DNA of 64,000 nucleotides from Adenophora triphylla var. japonica (Eukaryota > Streptophyta > Magnoliopsida > Asterales > Campanulaceae). The translations under genes and the position numbers were made by a program. Numbering within the stretch: the stretch's first letter is position 1; every line of letters starts with the position of its first letter. The notes under the pieces are model-generated. The model was given only the letters and a program-made list of their open reading frames with translations. It was not told where the DNA came from and ran no database searches. This document shows positions 1 to 9,666 of the stretch, one piece after another. The stretch spans positions 62,001 through 126,000 of the forward strand of contig JAFEMH010005374.1 of NCBI GenBank assembly GCA_022495995.1. Direction: 5' to 3'.

Positions 1-301
1 AACAACCACATTTAAATCTAATTCTTTTAGTAATTTTAAAAACAAAGTTATTGTGACTACATTTTAACTTATATAAGTATATTCTGTTGGTTAGCAAAAT
101 TAAATACAAAATTGTACTGTAGAAATTTTCTTTGCATAAAACAAATATGATGTCCCTATTTTAATAGCTATTCGAAAGTGTAATACGAAACAAATAAAGA
201 ATAATATTTAAATATATCAAACATCTTGATAATTAGAGTTGAATTAAAAAAATAAGATAAAATTAAAAGCCTTCCCGTGCGTAGCACGGGCAATTAGCTA
301 G
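1..301 (+). mobile_element. Helitron 3' end (5' part outside the window)
   Basis: A perfect hairpin with CCCGTGC/GCACGGG arms (275-291) is followed 6 bases later by CTAG (298-301) and then T. This is the usual Helitron 3' terminus: a short GC-rich hairpin about 10 bp before CTRR, inserted in front of a T. The upstream 270 bases are AT-rich with no ORF. No 5' TC terminus is visible, so length and autonomy are unknown. Confidence 0.6.
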
Positions 302-646
302 TAGTAATGTAATTAAAAATACACTCCCATATAAAGCTTTCATGAAATGAGTGAGGCCTGTGATGATATTGATCCACTCATATCTCTCATTTTATGTAAC
401 TTGCGGTTTTAAATCAATTCGGATAGATTGTCAAGAAAAGAAAAAAATATTTCAAAATAAATATATATATAAAAAAAGGTATTTTTTCGAATAATAAAAT
501 TGAATCAAATCACTTTCCTTATTTAAAAATACGATATTTATTTTGAGACGAAATAAAATAAAATGAAAAATACACACATTTATTAGAGGGACGGAGGGAG
601 TAAATTAAGGGCAACGATAGGGTTACAAAGATAATTTGTAAAATCT
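302..646. other. AT-rich intergenic DNA with one MITE end
   Basis: No gene is seen. An isolated Stowaway-type terminus (ACGGAGGGAG followed by TA) lies at about 591-602 without a recognisable partner end to its left. Confidence 0.5.
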
Positions 647-651
647 TGGTT

Positions 652-691
<40 letters not shown>
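647..691. repeat. TA microsatellite, left side of the pararetrovirus
   Basis: Nearly pure TA repeats. A second TA run (9622-9640) lies immediately at the other end of the viral insertion, so the insertion appears to split one TA-rich locus. Confidence 0.85.
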
Positions 692-696
<5 letters not shown>

Positions 697-713
697 AAGA
701 TCAAAATTCATAT

Positions 714-827
714 AACATGTGAATAATGAGAATGAAAGCAATAAAATTCATATAGTCTAAGATCAAAATCAAAGGATCATAACTCCTAATGAGTTGCTAC
801 AGTGCTAAATAGTAATTTTGACTTTTT
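714..827 (-). repeat. Terminal redundancy of the pararetrovirus, distal copy
   Basis: These 114 bases are identical to 9509-9622, in the same orientation. They mark the end of the integrated viral genome. Confidence 0.9.
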
Positions 828-1072
828 TCTAATAGTAGAATTGACTTTTATTTTTAAGGTACGTGATCATTGTTCTACCCGCCACACAATATAAATTTTG
901 AATAATATATTGCTGCGATGAGTGATGATTAAACATCCAACTCAAAAGTGTCTCGGCGACACCTGACGCTGGCTGGTTTCCGACCGATATACCTTATATT
1001 TTAAAAGCCTCTTATACTAAAAGAAAGCATATATGAATAATGAAATAATAAAGAATAATAAGAACAACTTAC

Positions 1073-1078
1073 TTTATT
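1073..1078 (-). terminator. Pararetrovirus poly(A) signal
   Basis: AATAAA on the minus strand, about 135 bases downstream of the viral TATA box. This is the usual arrangement for pregenomic RNA that passes the poly(A) signal once before terminating at it. Confidence 0.5.
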
Positions 1079-1210
1079 ATTACAGAACTCTGATAATTTA
1101 CAAGCGATTTGTACAGTGGATGGTTTGAGAGGATATGTAGAGAACTGAGAAAGGGCGAAAGGAAAAACTTATCAAAAACCAAAACCTGCCTCATCAAATG
1201 AGGGGGCTCC

Positions 1211-1219
1211 TTATTTATA
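1211..1219 (-). promoter_or_regulatory. Pararetrovirus pregenomic RNA promoter (TATA box)
   Basis: TATAAATAA on the minus strand, 400 bases downstream of the last viral ORF and upstream of the long leader. Transcription would start near 1185 and run through the leader to the primer site. The leader (828-1185) has no substantial ORF. Confidence 0.65.
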
Positions 1220-1506
1220 CTACAAAGAGAAGTAATGGATCGCGCCACATGTGCGGTGCGCATTTGTCCTCATAAGAGGGATCCACCACTCTTGACTAAT
1301 ACATAAATTTCCAAAATAAATTGTCATCCACTGAGAAAGTGGATTCCATTTGTCGGGGCTGCTTTACTGTAAGATACCCTCTTCTTTATCTTTTCATCTT
1401 TTCTTCATTTGTCAAATGTGGTGGGGTTCATCATATTATTTTGTCGGGGCGGCTTCCCTGTGCTTCTTTTGTTTTGATGCTGACATGTTTGCTGATGTAA
1501 TTGATT

Positions 1507-1791
1507 TCATAGATCCAGTTCGAGCTCCTGGATTGGCTGGGTGAATATGTCTTCATTGTTGTAAAATTCATCTTCTGGCATTGTTGACGATGAGCCGCTT
1601 CCTTCGTCACTGAGCTGGTTCATTAATCTTTCAAAATCTGCCGATTGGAACACCGCCATCTCGTGCCATGATCTCGTTGTTTCTTTTGGAGGAATTCTTC
1701 GTTTTTCTGGATTTGTTTGGGTGGAACATTTTTGAGGAATTTTGTATTTTGTTTGAAATAATTGTTGACCCCAGTCAAATTGCATCTGCAT
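1507..1791 (-). pseudogene. Alternative-frame C-terminal extension of the last viral ORF
   Basis: A 94-codon frame overlaps the end of the 421-codon ORF and continues 116 bases beyond it, ending in an acidic tail. Its composition (charged, Ser-rich, acidic C-terminus) looks more protein-like than the last 50 codons of the longer frame. A one-base indel near 1785 could therefore have moved the true C-terminus into this frame. This is inference from composition only. Confidence 0.35.
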
Positions 1792-2888
1792 ATTTCAGTT
1801 TTCTCCCACCATTTGATCTTATGTTTTCGGATCAAAGTGGGAAGAATTGTTTTCCTTACACACTCACACTTTTGTTGCCCGTGGGCACAGTCACATATTT
1901 GTCTTTCCTTTAGATCAAATTCCGTCATAAAAATCCAAGGGACCTGGAAAGTATGACAGAATAGGGACCATAGAGGAGATTGTTCAAAAGGTTCTGGATA
2001 TATGGAATTTTTTGACCAATGGTCAAAGGCTATTTGTACATCATTAGGAACTATTGTTTTGTCCAATCCAAAATTTTTCCACCATATTTGAAACCAGAAT
2101 GGTGTAGGAAAGGAAAATTGTGGTGAGAAGTAGAAAAAATATGATAGGGAAAAGGATTTGTTTTGTTTAAGAAAAGCCCGTGACCAGGCTGTAATATAAT
2201 CCCAATAATTAAATCGGGATGACCCATTTTGAAAGTGCAAATCTTTAGCTTCATTGGGCTTTTGGCCCCAGTCCGATACAGATAAGATTTTTAAAATCTG
2301 GACCTTACAATATCTGACTTTGGACGTGTCTAGATGATCAGTCGAGTATTGGAAGGTGGCTGATTTTGTTTGAATCAAAATTTTCTCATAAAAAAATTGG
2401 GATTTGGTAAAGTTGTCAGGTAGATAATTGTGGGTTTCTGGAAGGAGGCATTGAGAGATTTGGTAAGGATGCCAATTAGAATTATTTTCAAAATACTCTG
2501 GTTCAATGACACAGATGAATTCTTCAAATGATTTGTAGGTATAGGTAGTTGGAGGAGTCTGTTTTGGGCTTGGGCTGGGAACTATTTGTTTATAAAAAGG
2601 GGGTGGTGTTAGTTTCTGTTTTGGGCTTGGACATGGTAGAGGTAAATGTGGGCTTGATGGTTGGGGACATTCTGCTTTGAGAGATGTTTTGTAAGTCTTT
2701 TGTGATGATGTCCCTAAAGGGAATCCTATTGAGGATGAAGATGGTTGTGGCAAAGTTGCAAGAACTGTAAATTTGTTTTCTATTTTTGGTGATTTGTCAG
2801 GGATGAAAATTGGAGATTTTGTAGGAGGAGGAACAATGGTAAATAAGGGTTTCTTATCTTTATTTTTCTCCGTAGGGTTTGAAAACAT
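1623..2888 (-). CDS. Pararetrovirus ORF downstream of RT, 421 aa, function unknown
   Basis: This is the last large viral ORF, beginning 15 bases after the preceding 88-aa ORF. The first 115 residues are rich in Pro, Ser and Lys (low complexity). Residues of about 120-330 form an aromatic-rich globular region with many Trp, Tyr and Phe. A Cys-rich patch (four Cys within about 12 residues, then Cys-x-Cys) lies near residues 330-370. In caulimovirids the ORF in this position is either a transactivator/viroplasmin or a protein of unknown function. I see no decisive transactivator motif. The C-terminus may be frame-shifted (see 1507-1791). Confidence 0.55.
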   Translation of the reverse strand: MFSNPTEKNKDKKPLFTIVPPPTKSPIFIPDKSPKIENKFTVLATLPQPSSSSIGFPLGTSSQKTYKTSLKAECPQPSSPHLPLPCPSPKQKLTPPPFYKQIVPSPSPKQTPPTTYTYKSFEEFICVIEPEYFENNSNWHPYQISQCLLPETHNYLPDNFTKSQFFYEKILIQTKSATFQYSTDHLDTSKVRYCKVQILKILSVSDWGQKPNEAKDLHFQNGSSRFNYWDYITAWSRAFLKQNKSFSLSYFFYFSPQFSFPTPFWFQIWWKNFGLDKTIVPNDVQIAFDHWSKNSIYPEPFEQSPLWSLFCHTFQVPWIFMTEFDLKERQICDCAHGQQKCECVRKTILPTLIRKHKIKWWEKTEICRCNLTGVNNYFKQNTKFLKNVPPKQIQKNEEFLQKKQRDHGTRWRCSNRQILKD

Positions 2889-2903
2889 CCTGCAAAAAGA
2901 TGA

Positions 2904-3170
2904 TTATCCCGTAATATTTTTTAGCCAAATGAAATTAAGTTCAATATAAACTAATTTAAGACTTTGTCTTTTGTACCATAATGTATTTTGTAATGCTATT
3001 TCTAAAGAGGTCCAAATATGATAATTGAGGGGATAATAGGGATCTCTTTTCCTTTCTTCTATTATTCTTTTTTCGAGATCTTTAATATCTTTTAGTAATC
3101 TATCTTCCTTTCTTTTGAGTAGTTTAAAAGATTCCATATAATATATCATTGTGCCAATTCCTGTGAACAT
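2904..3170 (-). CDS. Pararetrovirus small ORF, 88 aa
   Basis: Starts 4 bases after the stop of the 143-aa ORF and ends just before the 421-aa ORF. This tight packing is typical of viral polycistronic RNA. The protein is basic and Lys/Arg/Glu-rich in the middle (residues of about 16-42, probably helical or coiled coil), with a hydrophobic and aromatic C-terminal half. Family unknown. Confidence 0.45.
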   Translation of the reverse strand: MFTGIGTMIYYMESFKLLKRKEDRLLKDIKDLEKRIIEERKRDPYYPLNYHIWTSLEIALQNTLWYKRQSLKLVYIELNFIWLKNITG

Positions 3171-3174
3171 GAAA

Positions 3175-3606
3175 TTAATCTGGTATTAGTAAAGGATTTT
3201 GTCTAGAGTTTCCAATATGGTCACTTTCAATACATTTTATTATTCTTTTAAGGGCGGATATGTTTGCATCTATAGATAATCTGTATTTTCTAGCAAATCT
3301 ATATTCTAAAACTTCTTCTAAATCGTAAGTGTGAACTCTAAGTTCTGCAGTTTTGCTCATTGGAATATTTGTGTGCAAGTTTTTGCTTTCTTGTAATAAT
3401 AATTCTGTTTTTTGGAAGCAAAAATTTAAATAATTTATGTCATTTAAATGTATTATCTGATCATTAATTTTCATAGTCCATTCTCCATGGTTTTGTTGAC
3501 TATTTGCCATATTGATTATATCTTGATAGAATTTTTCTCTTAGTGATAATGTTTGGGTTTGAGATGATGATCCTATTTCTAGTTTTTGTTTTTTAGGAAT
3601 TTCCAT
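3175..3606 (-). CDS. Pararetrovirus small ORF, 143 aa
   Basis: Its start codon overlaps the end of the RT-RNase H reading frame by about 14 bases, in another frame. The predicted protein is soluble and mixed-charge with no recognised motif. A virion-associated or aphid-factor-like role cannot be claimed from the sequence. Confidence 0.5.
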   Translation of the reverse strand: MEIPKKQKLEIGSSSQTQTLSLREKFYQDIINMANSQQNHGEWTMKINDQIIHLNDINYLNFCFQKTELLLQESKNLHTNIPMSKTAELRVHTYDLEEVLEYRFARKYRLSIDANISALKRIIKCIESDHIGNSRQNPLLIPD

Positions 3607-4975
3607 GGTTTCCTTGCAGAAATTCTCTTGTTAGGAAGTCTGGAATGGAGTTATCTTTTCCTGCAATATGAATTATTTCAAAATCAAAAATAGATAATAA
3701 TGCTTGCCATCTGGCAAATATTTGTTTTGCAGCTAAATTTTTTACGTCTTTTTGTAGAACATCTTTAGCGGCTTTACAATCTACTTTGACAGTGAATTTT
3801 TGATTAAGTAAGTCGTCTTGAAATTTTGTTATGCATAATACTATGGAAAGGATTTCCTTTTTTATTGTGGAATATTTAGATTGAGTTTCATTCCATATTC
3901 CTGAATAATACCTTATTATATGGATTTTTCCATTAATTTCTTGAGTTAATATTCCTCCATATCCTATGTCTGAAGCGTCTGTAGATACTATCTTTGGTGC
4001 GTTTGGATCACATATTGTTAAACAGGGTAATTGTTTTACATATAACTTAATTTGTTTTATTACATTAGTGTGTTCTTTTGTCCAAGGTTTTGGGTTTTTC
4101 TTTAATCTGTCATAAAGAGGTTTGCAGATTTGTCTTATCTTTGGAAGAAAATCAGCTATGTAGTTTAACGATCCTAAAAACCTTTGTAATTGAGTTTTGT
4201 CTTTTATTTCATCTGGAAATTTGTCCGCAAAGTCTATTGATCTTTGGATAGGTATTATTGTGTTATTGGTTATTTCATGACCTAAGAACCTTATTTTTGT
4301 TTGATATAACTTTATCTTAGGTTTGGATAAAACCAGTCCATTTTTTATCATTGTTTTGTAAAATATGTTTAGATGTTTTTCATGTTGTCCTAAATCTTTA
4401 CTAAAAACTAAAACATCATCTATGTAAACTATAATAAATGTGTAAGGGTTAAATATTTCATTCATGATTTTTTGAAATTCGCTTGGTGCATTTTTTAATC
4501 CAAATGGCATTACATTCCATTCGTATTGTCCAAATGGTACCGTGAATGCCGTTTTGTATCTATCTTGTTCTCGCTATTTGATTTGCCAAAATCCCGATTT
4601 CATATCAAATTTTGAAAATATTGATGCATTATGCAGTCTTTTTAATAAATCTTGTTTATTAGGGATTGGATACCTAATCCATTTTAAGGCTGTGTTTAAT
4701 GGTTTATAATTTATCACTAATCTTGGAGCTCCTCTCTCAATCTCTGCATTTTTTGTGACATAGAAAGCAGAGCATGACCATGGTGATTTGCTTCTCCTTA
4801 TTAATTTTTTATCTAATAATTCTTTTATTTCTTTCTTACAATATTCTAGTAATTCTTGGTTCATTTGGATTGGTCTTGCTTTAGTTGGAATCATCCTTTC
4901 ATTAAATTCTTTTTCATATGGTAATGTTATGACATGTTTCTTTCTTTCCCAAAAAGTCATGGGAGGTCGTAACAT
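3593..4975 (-). pseudogene. Pararetrovirus reverse transcriptase-RNase H (broken)
   Basis: This region continues the polyprotein in a different frame (offset -1 relative to 4957-9315). The RT fingers and palm come first, then a stop codon at about 4574-4576, then the rest of RT with the YIDD catalytic motif (near 4410) and an RNase H domain (start about 3990, conserved TDAS with catalytic Asp). It acts by copying pregenomic RNA into DNA. Because of the frame change and the stop, this copy cannot encode a continuous MP-CP-PR-RT product. Confidence 0.9.
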
Positions 4976-7900
4976 AAGGTTTTCTCAAATTTTTCTAATA
5001 TCTTTTCAATTTTAATTTTGCATTCTCCTGATTGCAATTTTTCTTCTAACTTGGTATTATGTAAGTCTTCTTTTAAGAATTCAATTTGTTTTTGTAATGA
5101 GTTTATTTTTGTTATGTTTGCTTTTTGTACATTATTAACATCATGGGTAGAAACCGGATATATGAATTTAAATATTATTTTTTGTCCTAATATTTTTGTT
5201 TCTACTCCTTGTTTGGATACTTTAAATGGGTATAACATTTGTAGGAAAGGATTTCCTAATATTACTCTTGTATTTAAATCTTTTACAAGTATTAAACTTG
5301 TTTTAAAACAAATATTATTATTGCATATGTGAGCTTCTGGTATTTTATATTTAACTTTTAATAAGGAAGAATTTGCTGCTGAGAGGTTTTGTTTTGTTTT
5401 AATAAAATATTTAGAGGGTATTATGCCTTGCTCTATACAGTTTAGATCTGCCCCTGAGTCTAGCATGGCTATCTCTTCATATTGGAAGGTTCCTATTGTC
5501 ATTTTTATGGTGACATACCATTTTTGAAACCTAACTTTATTTATTGCATATAAACTTCCTTCTGTGTCTTCTTCTGTTTCTGTTGAAGAGGATGTTTCTG
5601 TTTCCGTATTTTCTCTAGTTTTTATTATTATTCCTTTGTCTTTTCCAAAAGGGTTTTGAAATTGTTCATCTAATTTTTTAGAGGGTTTTTTATCTAAATT
5701 TTTGGAGGGTTCTCCTTTATAAGTCGCACTTATTTGTTTTTTAATTTCATGTATTGTTACTTTTGCTTCTAATTCTTTTTGTGATTTTTGTAATTCTAAA
5801 TTACTTTGTTTTAATAATTTTATTTCTTGCTTTATTTCTCTGATTTCTTTTTGTAAATCTAGTGAAGAAATTTGCTTCTTTTTGTCTTGGAACATTTGTA
5901 CCACATCTTCATATTGAGATGGTGTTGAAGGTTCTGGTTTTTCCTCCTTTATGGTTTTTTCTAATTGTCTTAGGAATTTTCGTTTTATAACTGGTTCCTT
6001 TATGTCTTTAATTTTTTCTAATATTTCATCATATTGTTCTATAGTATTAATTTTGGTCGTACCCATACATACTCCTTTGCATCCATTTTGACATTCATTT
6101 ATTTCTTCTTCGTTATCTGTGAGGTCTGTGCTGAAAGAGGGGTCTTCTCCACTGCTTTGTTCATTTTCTGTGGTTGTTACCTCTAGATTATCTATTTGGG
6201 ATATTATTTGATCTATCTCTTTTATATTAAGGTTATTGCAAATTTGTTTTATTTGTTTTCTAGCTGGGCAGTCCCTAGCTATGTGTCCAGGTTTTCTACA
6301 TAGGAAACATTTTATTATTTTATTGTGGGTGTTTGTGTATTTATTATTTTTCTTATATTTCTTGTTATTATATTTGTTACTATATCTTTTCTTGTGACTT
6401 GAATTTTTATAATATTCAGGTGTTTCTTTTGTGTATTTTTTATTTGTTTTCCTATGTTTTCTTCTATAAGTACTGTTTTTATAATAAGGATTGTGTTCAT
6501 TTCTTTTCTTTTTATGAGGTGGTTTTAATTTTCCAAATCCAAATTGTTCACACCAATTTCCTAATTCTCTACGTGTTTGTGCACTTTCTTTCTTTAATTT
6601 ATAATTTAATCTTTGATCCTGACATAATCTTAGTCCTGTTATATTAACACTAGTGATTAAATCTCCATAGGTTAATTCATTATAAGAAATTTTCCCAAAT
6701 TTTTGTTCTATTGTTTCTTTTACTTTTTCTGAAAATAATCCTGGTAGTCCAGTAATAAATTTTTCTTTCCAGTATATGTTATTTGGGTCTGCTAGGTTAA
6801 AAACCCTTTGTAAGAAATTCTCTTTATACCATTTGAATTGTCCTAATTTTCTGCATTTTAAATTTTGTAATATTTCTGAATTTCTTTCTGTATATAAATC
6901 TATGTCTCCTATGAAATGGGTTGTGATGTTAAATATTAGAGTTATTAATTGTGCTGGTGCAGGTCTTCCAATTTCATCTGTTAAAGGTTGTCCTTGAGCA
7001 TCATTTCTTACTGCCGTTAAAATAGCATTTTTTATTTCTTCTCCTATTAATTTATCCCACCAGGTACGTAGCTGTCCTGTGAAACCTAGGATTATATTTT
7101 CTGTAGCTTGTCTTTCTGTAATATTTTGTGTTTTGTAAATATTTCCTACAATTATCATTTCTTTCGTTTTATTAATAATTTCCATTTCACTTAGTCCATC
7201 AATGTTCCATTCATAAATATTTTTTGCATTGTAAGATTTTTGTTGATTTCCTATTATTTCTAAATCATCCGCCTCTTTTTTATAAAAACCTTGAATGGCT
7301 TGTATTAGTTTATCCTTTTTGTCTATTTCATAATTTTCAGAATCAAGGATGGATTCTGATTCAGATGTTGATTGTTCATTATATTCTGTTAGTACTCTGA
7401 TGGTTTTGTTGTCACTTGTACCTGTTTCCTTTTTTACTCTTATGTATGCATCTATGTTTTGCATTAAATTATTTATGGGATCATGTAAGGTTGGTCTAAC
7501 ACCGAACATTTTAAATGGGTTTTCCGAAGGTGGTATCTGTTTATTATATGAGGTTGATGCCTTTTCCTTTCTGTTTGAGGGTGTTTTATTATATAATTCA
7601 GCATATTCTGTGTATCTTTTGGATATTATTCCTGTTTCTGGTTGTTTATTAATTGGGGTGGGAAAATCTGTTTGTGTTGTAAGACCATCTACTTCTTCTT
7701 TTACCATTGTTATACCATTTGTAACAATATCTATTTTGTTTTCTACTCTGTCCAATTGTTGTCCTATTGTATGTATTGATAAATTTGTCCAATTATTTTG
7801 CAAATGTAAGTCTTTCGTCAGTCTTTCTTCTATTTGGTCAGGGTGGACTATTGGTAAAATTCCATGTGTGATTCCATTTTTACAAAAATAGGCCGGTTCA

Positions 7901-9315
7901 AGCGGAGGTCTTTCACTTTCATAGAATTCATTACTTGGTAGGTTGTTTGCTGTTACTTTATACCATTTTTTAAGGTTCTGAGTTATTGGATTTAGTTTGT
8001 ATAGGTATTTATTGTTTAGGAATTCAAAGAATGGTATATGTATTTCTTGTATTTTACATAAGTCATAATATGCTTCTTTAATTATTTTTTGTTCTTTTTC
8101 GTTATATGTTTTAAAGAATAATTCTCTATTTTTATTATTTTCTTCGCTTTGGAATTCTTCTCTTAAAACCTTTTTATTTAATCTAAATTCATTTTTTATC
8201 ATATTTAATGTGAAATTACTATCTTCATATGGATGGGCAAAATTTCCATCTCTTTTTATGCCAATATTATTGGCTTCATATACATTTTCTGTTTCAATTT
8301 CTGATTCTAAAATTGGTTGATTGTTTTGTGAATTATTTCTTTGTTGGAATTCACCTATTCCTGAAGTGGATCTTCTGGCTGGTATATTAAAATTAAGATT
8401 TTTGTTTCTGTTTAAAGATTGTGTTCTTTTGAATTTTAGTTCTACTGAACCATCTACGTATTGTGTGACTTGTTCTAATTCACTTGTCTGCTTATTTTTC
8501 GCACTTGTGTCTGGTACAGTTTTTGCCGGATAAGTCCATTTTTCTGGCAGGGTTATTTCACTCCATTTGATTGTTTTAGGAATAGTTATATTTGCTTTTG
8601 TATGATCAATTTCCCAAAAAACCGTTTCTCCGGTAGTTTTGCTCTTATTAAAAGCATTTGGACAAAGTCCAGTATTCATTACTTTGTATTGAAGTCTACA
8701 AAATATTTCATAAATATGAGAACCTACCTGCATATGATAATTATGGGTTAAAATATCTATGGTTAATATTTTCATTATATGTGGATCTGTCAGGGATATT
8801 GTGAAATTAGGATATGTGTTAAAATGTATTGGTCCATTTGATAGGCTTGTTTCTATTGCTCCTAATAAAGAGTCTACATAATTTAAATGTCTTGCATCTC
8901 TTAAGGTTACTTGTATACTTGTATCTAGTCCTTCCATTGTTAATGGTTTAATTGCAACTTGTACTAGTCCTATGTGTAGGAATCTGTATCCTTGTGATAT
9001 ATATTTTTTAATTGAAGATTTTGAAAATAGACTCATAGTTTGATTATTGGAATATAAAGGGATTACTTTTTCTTTTACTTTAATTGCTAATCTAGCTTTG
9101 AAATCAAATATTCCTTTATCTTTATGTATTTCAGAGGTTGAAATCGAGGGAGGTTTCCAATTTGTTAAAAATTGACTATCCCATGATATTTCTTTAGACA
9201 ATATGCTTTTATTACTTCTATCTTCATCATTCTCAGTTTGTATGTTATAATCATTCATTTGATTATTGTGATGTCTAGAGGTTCTTCTATTCGTAAAATT
9301 ACCTAACCAACTCAT
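4957..9315 (-). CDS. Pararetrovirus polyprotein: movement, coat, protease (1452 aa)
   Basis: One long ORF beginning about 150 bases after the primer site. Residues of about 50-270 resemble the caulimovirid 30K-type movement protein. Residues of about 650-990 are coat-like, with a conserved Trp-rich segment (double Trp near 745). A CCHC zinc knuckle (CX2CX4HX4C) sits at residues 1003-1016, preceded by a Lys/Tyr/Asn-rich basic stretch. An acidic Cys-bearing segment follows, then a coiled-coil-prone region (about 1140-1190). The aspartic protease has an Asp-Ser-Gly active site at 1286-1288. The ORF stops at 4957, just where the RT frame takes over, so separate or shifted expression of RT is lost or altered. 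Confidence 0.9.
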   Translation of the reverse strand: MSWLGNFTNRRTSRHHNNQMNDYNIQTENDEDRSNKSILSKEISWDSQFLTNWKPPSISTSEIHKDKGIFDFKARLAIKVKEKVIPLYSNNQTMSLFSKSSIKKYISQGYRFLHIGLVQVAIKPLTMEGLDTSIQVTLRDARHLNYVDSLLGAIETSLSNGPIHFNTYPNFTISLTDPHIMKILTIDILTHNYHMQVGSHIYEIFCRLQYKVMNTGLCPNAFNKSKTTGETVFWEIDHTKANITIPKTIKWSEITLPEKWTYPAKTVPDTSAKNKQTSELEQVTQYVDGSVELKFKRTQSLNRNKNLNFNIPARRSTSGIGEFQQRNNSQNNQPILESEIETENVYEANNIGIKRDGNFAHPYEDSNFTLNMIKNEFRLNKKVLREEFQSEENNKNRELFFKTYNEKEQKIIKEAYYDLCKIQEIHIPFFEFLNNKYLYKLNPITQNLKKWYKVTANNLPSNEFYESERPPLEPAYFCKNGITHGILPIVHPDQIEERLTKDLHLQNNWTNLSIHTIGQQLDRVENKIDIVTNGITMVKEEVDGLTTQTDFPTPINKQPETGIISKRYTEYAELYNKTPSNRKEKASTSYNKQIPPSENPFKMFGVRPTLHDPINNLMQNIDAYIRVKKETGTSDNKTIRVLTEYNEQSTSESESILDSENYEIDKKDKLIQAIQGFYKKEADDLEIIGNQQKSYNAKNIYEWNIDGLSEMEIINKTKEMIIVGNIYKTQNITERQATENIILGFTGQLRTWWDKLIGEEIKNAILTAVRNDAQGQPLTDEIGRPAPAQLITLIFNITTHFIGDIDLYTERNSEILQNLKCRKLGQFKWYKENFLQRVFNLADPNNIYWKEKFITGLPGLFSEKVKETIEQKFGKISYNELTYGDLITSVNITGLRLCQDQRLNYKLKKESAQTRRELGNWCEQFGFGKLKPPHKKKRNEHNPYYKNSTYRRKHRKTNKKYTKETPEYYKNSSHKKRYSNKYNNKKYKKNNKYTNTHNKIIKCFLCRKPGHIARDCPARKQIKQICNNLNIKEIDQIISQIDNLEVTTTENEQSSGEDPSFSTDLTDNEEEINECQNGCKGVCMGTTKINTIEQYDEILEKIKDIKEPVIKRKFLRQLEKTIKEEKPEPSTPSQYEDVVQMFQDKKKQISSLDLQKEIREIKQEIKLLKQSNLELQKSQKELEAKVTIHEIKKQISATYKGEPSKNLDKKPSKKLDEQFQNPFGKDKGIIIKTRENTETETSSSTETEEDTEGSLYAINKVRFQKWYVTIKMTIGTFQYEEIAMLDSGADLNCIEQGIIPSKYFIKTKQNLSAANSSLLKVKYKIPEAHICNNNICFKTSLILVKDLNTRVILGNPFLQMLYPFKVSKQGVETKILGQKIIFKFIYPVSTHDVNNVQKANITKINSLQKQIEFLKEDLHNTKLEEKLQSGECKIKIEKILEKFEKTLCYDLP

Positions 9316-9464
9316 TATTTATCTTATGTCTTGCCTCGGATACACTTCCTTTCCTAATTGGATGCACGACTTACACTCCTTCCTGCGTGACTTAGACCTA
9401 GGACACACACCGACTCGGGACCAATAAATAATTTGAGTTAATTAGCTAACTTTGTTGAATAAAA

Positions 9465-9477
9465 GGCTCTGATACCA
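9465..9477 (-). other. Pararetrovirus minus-strand primer binding site
   Basis: TGGTATCAGAGCC on the minus strand is complementary to the 3' end of initiator tRNA-Met, the standard caulimovirid primer site. It defines the conventional genome origin. Confidence 0.9.
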
Positions 9478-9508
9478 AATAAGCAAAAGGATCGATTAGT
9501 TAACATTA

Positions 9509-9622
9509 AACATGTGAATAATGAGAATGAAAGCAATAAAATTCATATAGTCTAAGATCAAAATCAAAGGATCATAACTCCTAATGAGTTGCTACAGTGC
9601 TAAATAGTAATTTTGACTTTTT
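9509..9622 (-). repeat. Terminal redundancy of the pararetrovirus, proximal copy
   Basis: Identical to 714-827. It lies between the primer site and the right TA microsatellite. Confidence 0.9.
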
Positions 9623-9640
9623 ATATATATATATATATAC
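9622..9640. repeat. TA microsatellite, right side of the pararetrovirus
   Basis: Short TA run abutting the viral end. It matches the TA run at 647-691. Confidence 0.8.
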
Positions 9641-9666
9641 TCCCTCCGACCCACGTGAATAGACAC
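9641..9666. mobile_element. Left end of an inverted-repeat element split by element A
   Basis: CTCCCTCC is followed by CCCACGTGAATAGACAC. The 17-base inverse GTGTCTATTCACGTGGG lies at 38454-38470. The two halves are separated only by element A and its GACAC duplication, so this was a roughly 230-bp non-autonomous element next to TA repeats, probably Stowaway-like. Confidence 0.7.

Larger units (their letters stand above)
714..9622 (-). mobile_element. Endogenous caulimovirid (pararetrovirus), near full length
   Basis: Read on the minus strand, the order is: tRNA-Met-type primer site (9477-9465), polyprotein ORF with movement, coat zinc-knuckle and aspartic protease regions (9315-4957), reverse transcriptase-RNase H (4975-3593), three small ORFs (3606-1623), TATA box (1219-1211) and poly(A) signal (1078-1073). 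No integrase is present, as expected for Caulimoviridae. The two ends are identical over 114 bp, so the copy is one circular genome of about 8.8 kb opened with terminal redundancy. The coding region is broken by a frame change near 4975, a stop near 4575 and a probable frame change near 1785. Separate small ORFs downstream of RT argue against petuvirus or badnavirus; the genus is not assigned. Confidence 0.92.

Noticed and set aside
5018..7891. Plus-strand ORFs of 60-180 codons across the pararetrovirus
   Set aside because: They are reverse-strand shadows of the AT-rich viral polyprotein, with low-complexity Phe/Leu/Ser composition.
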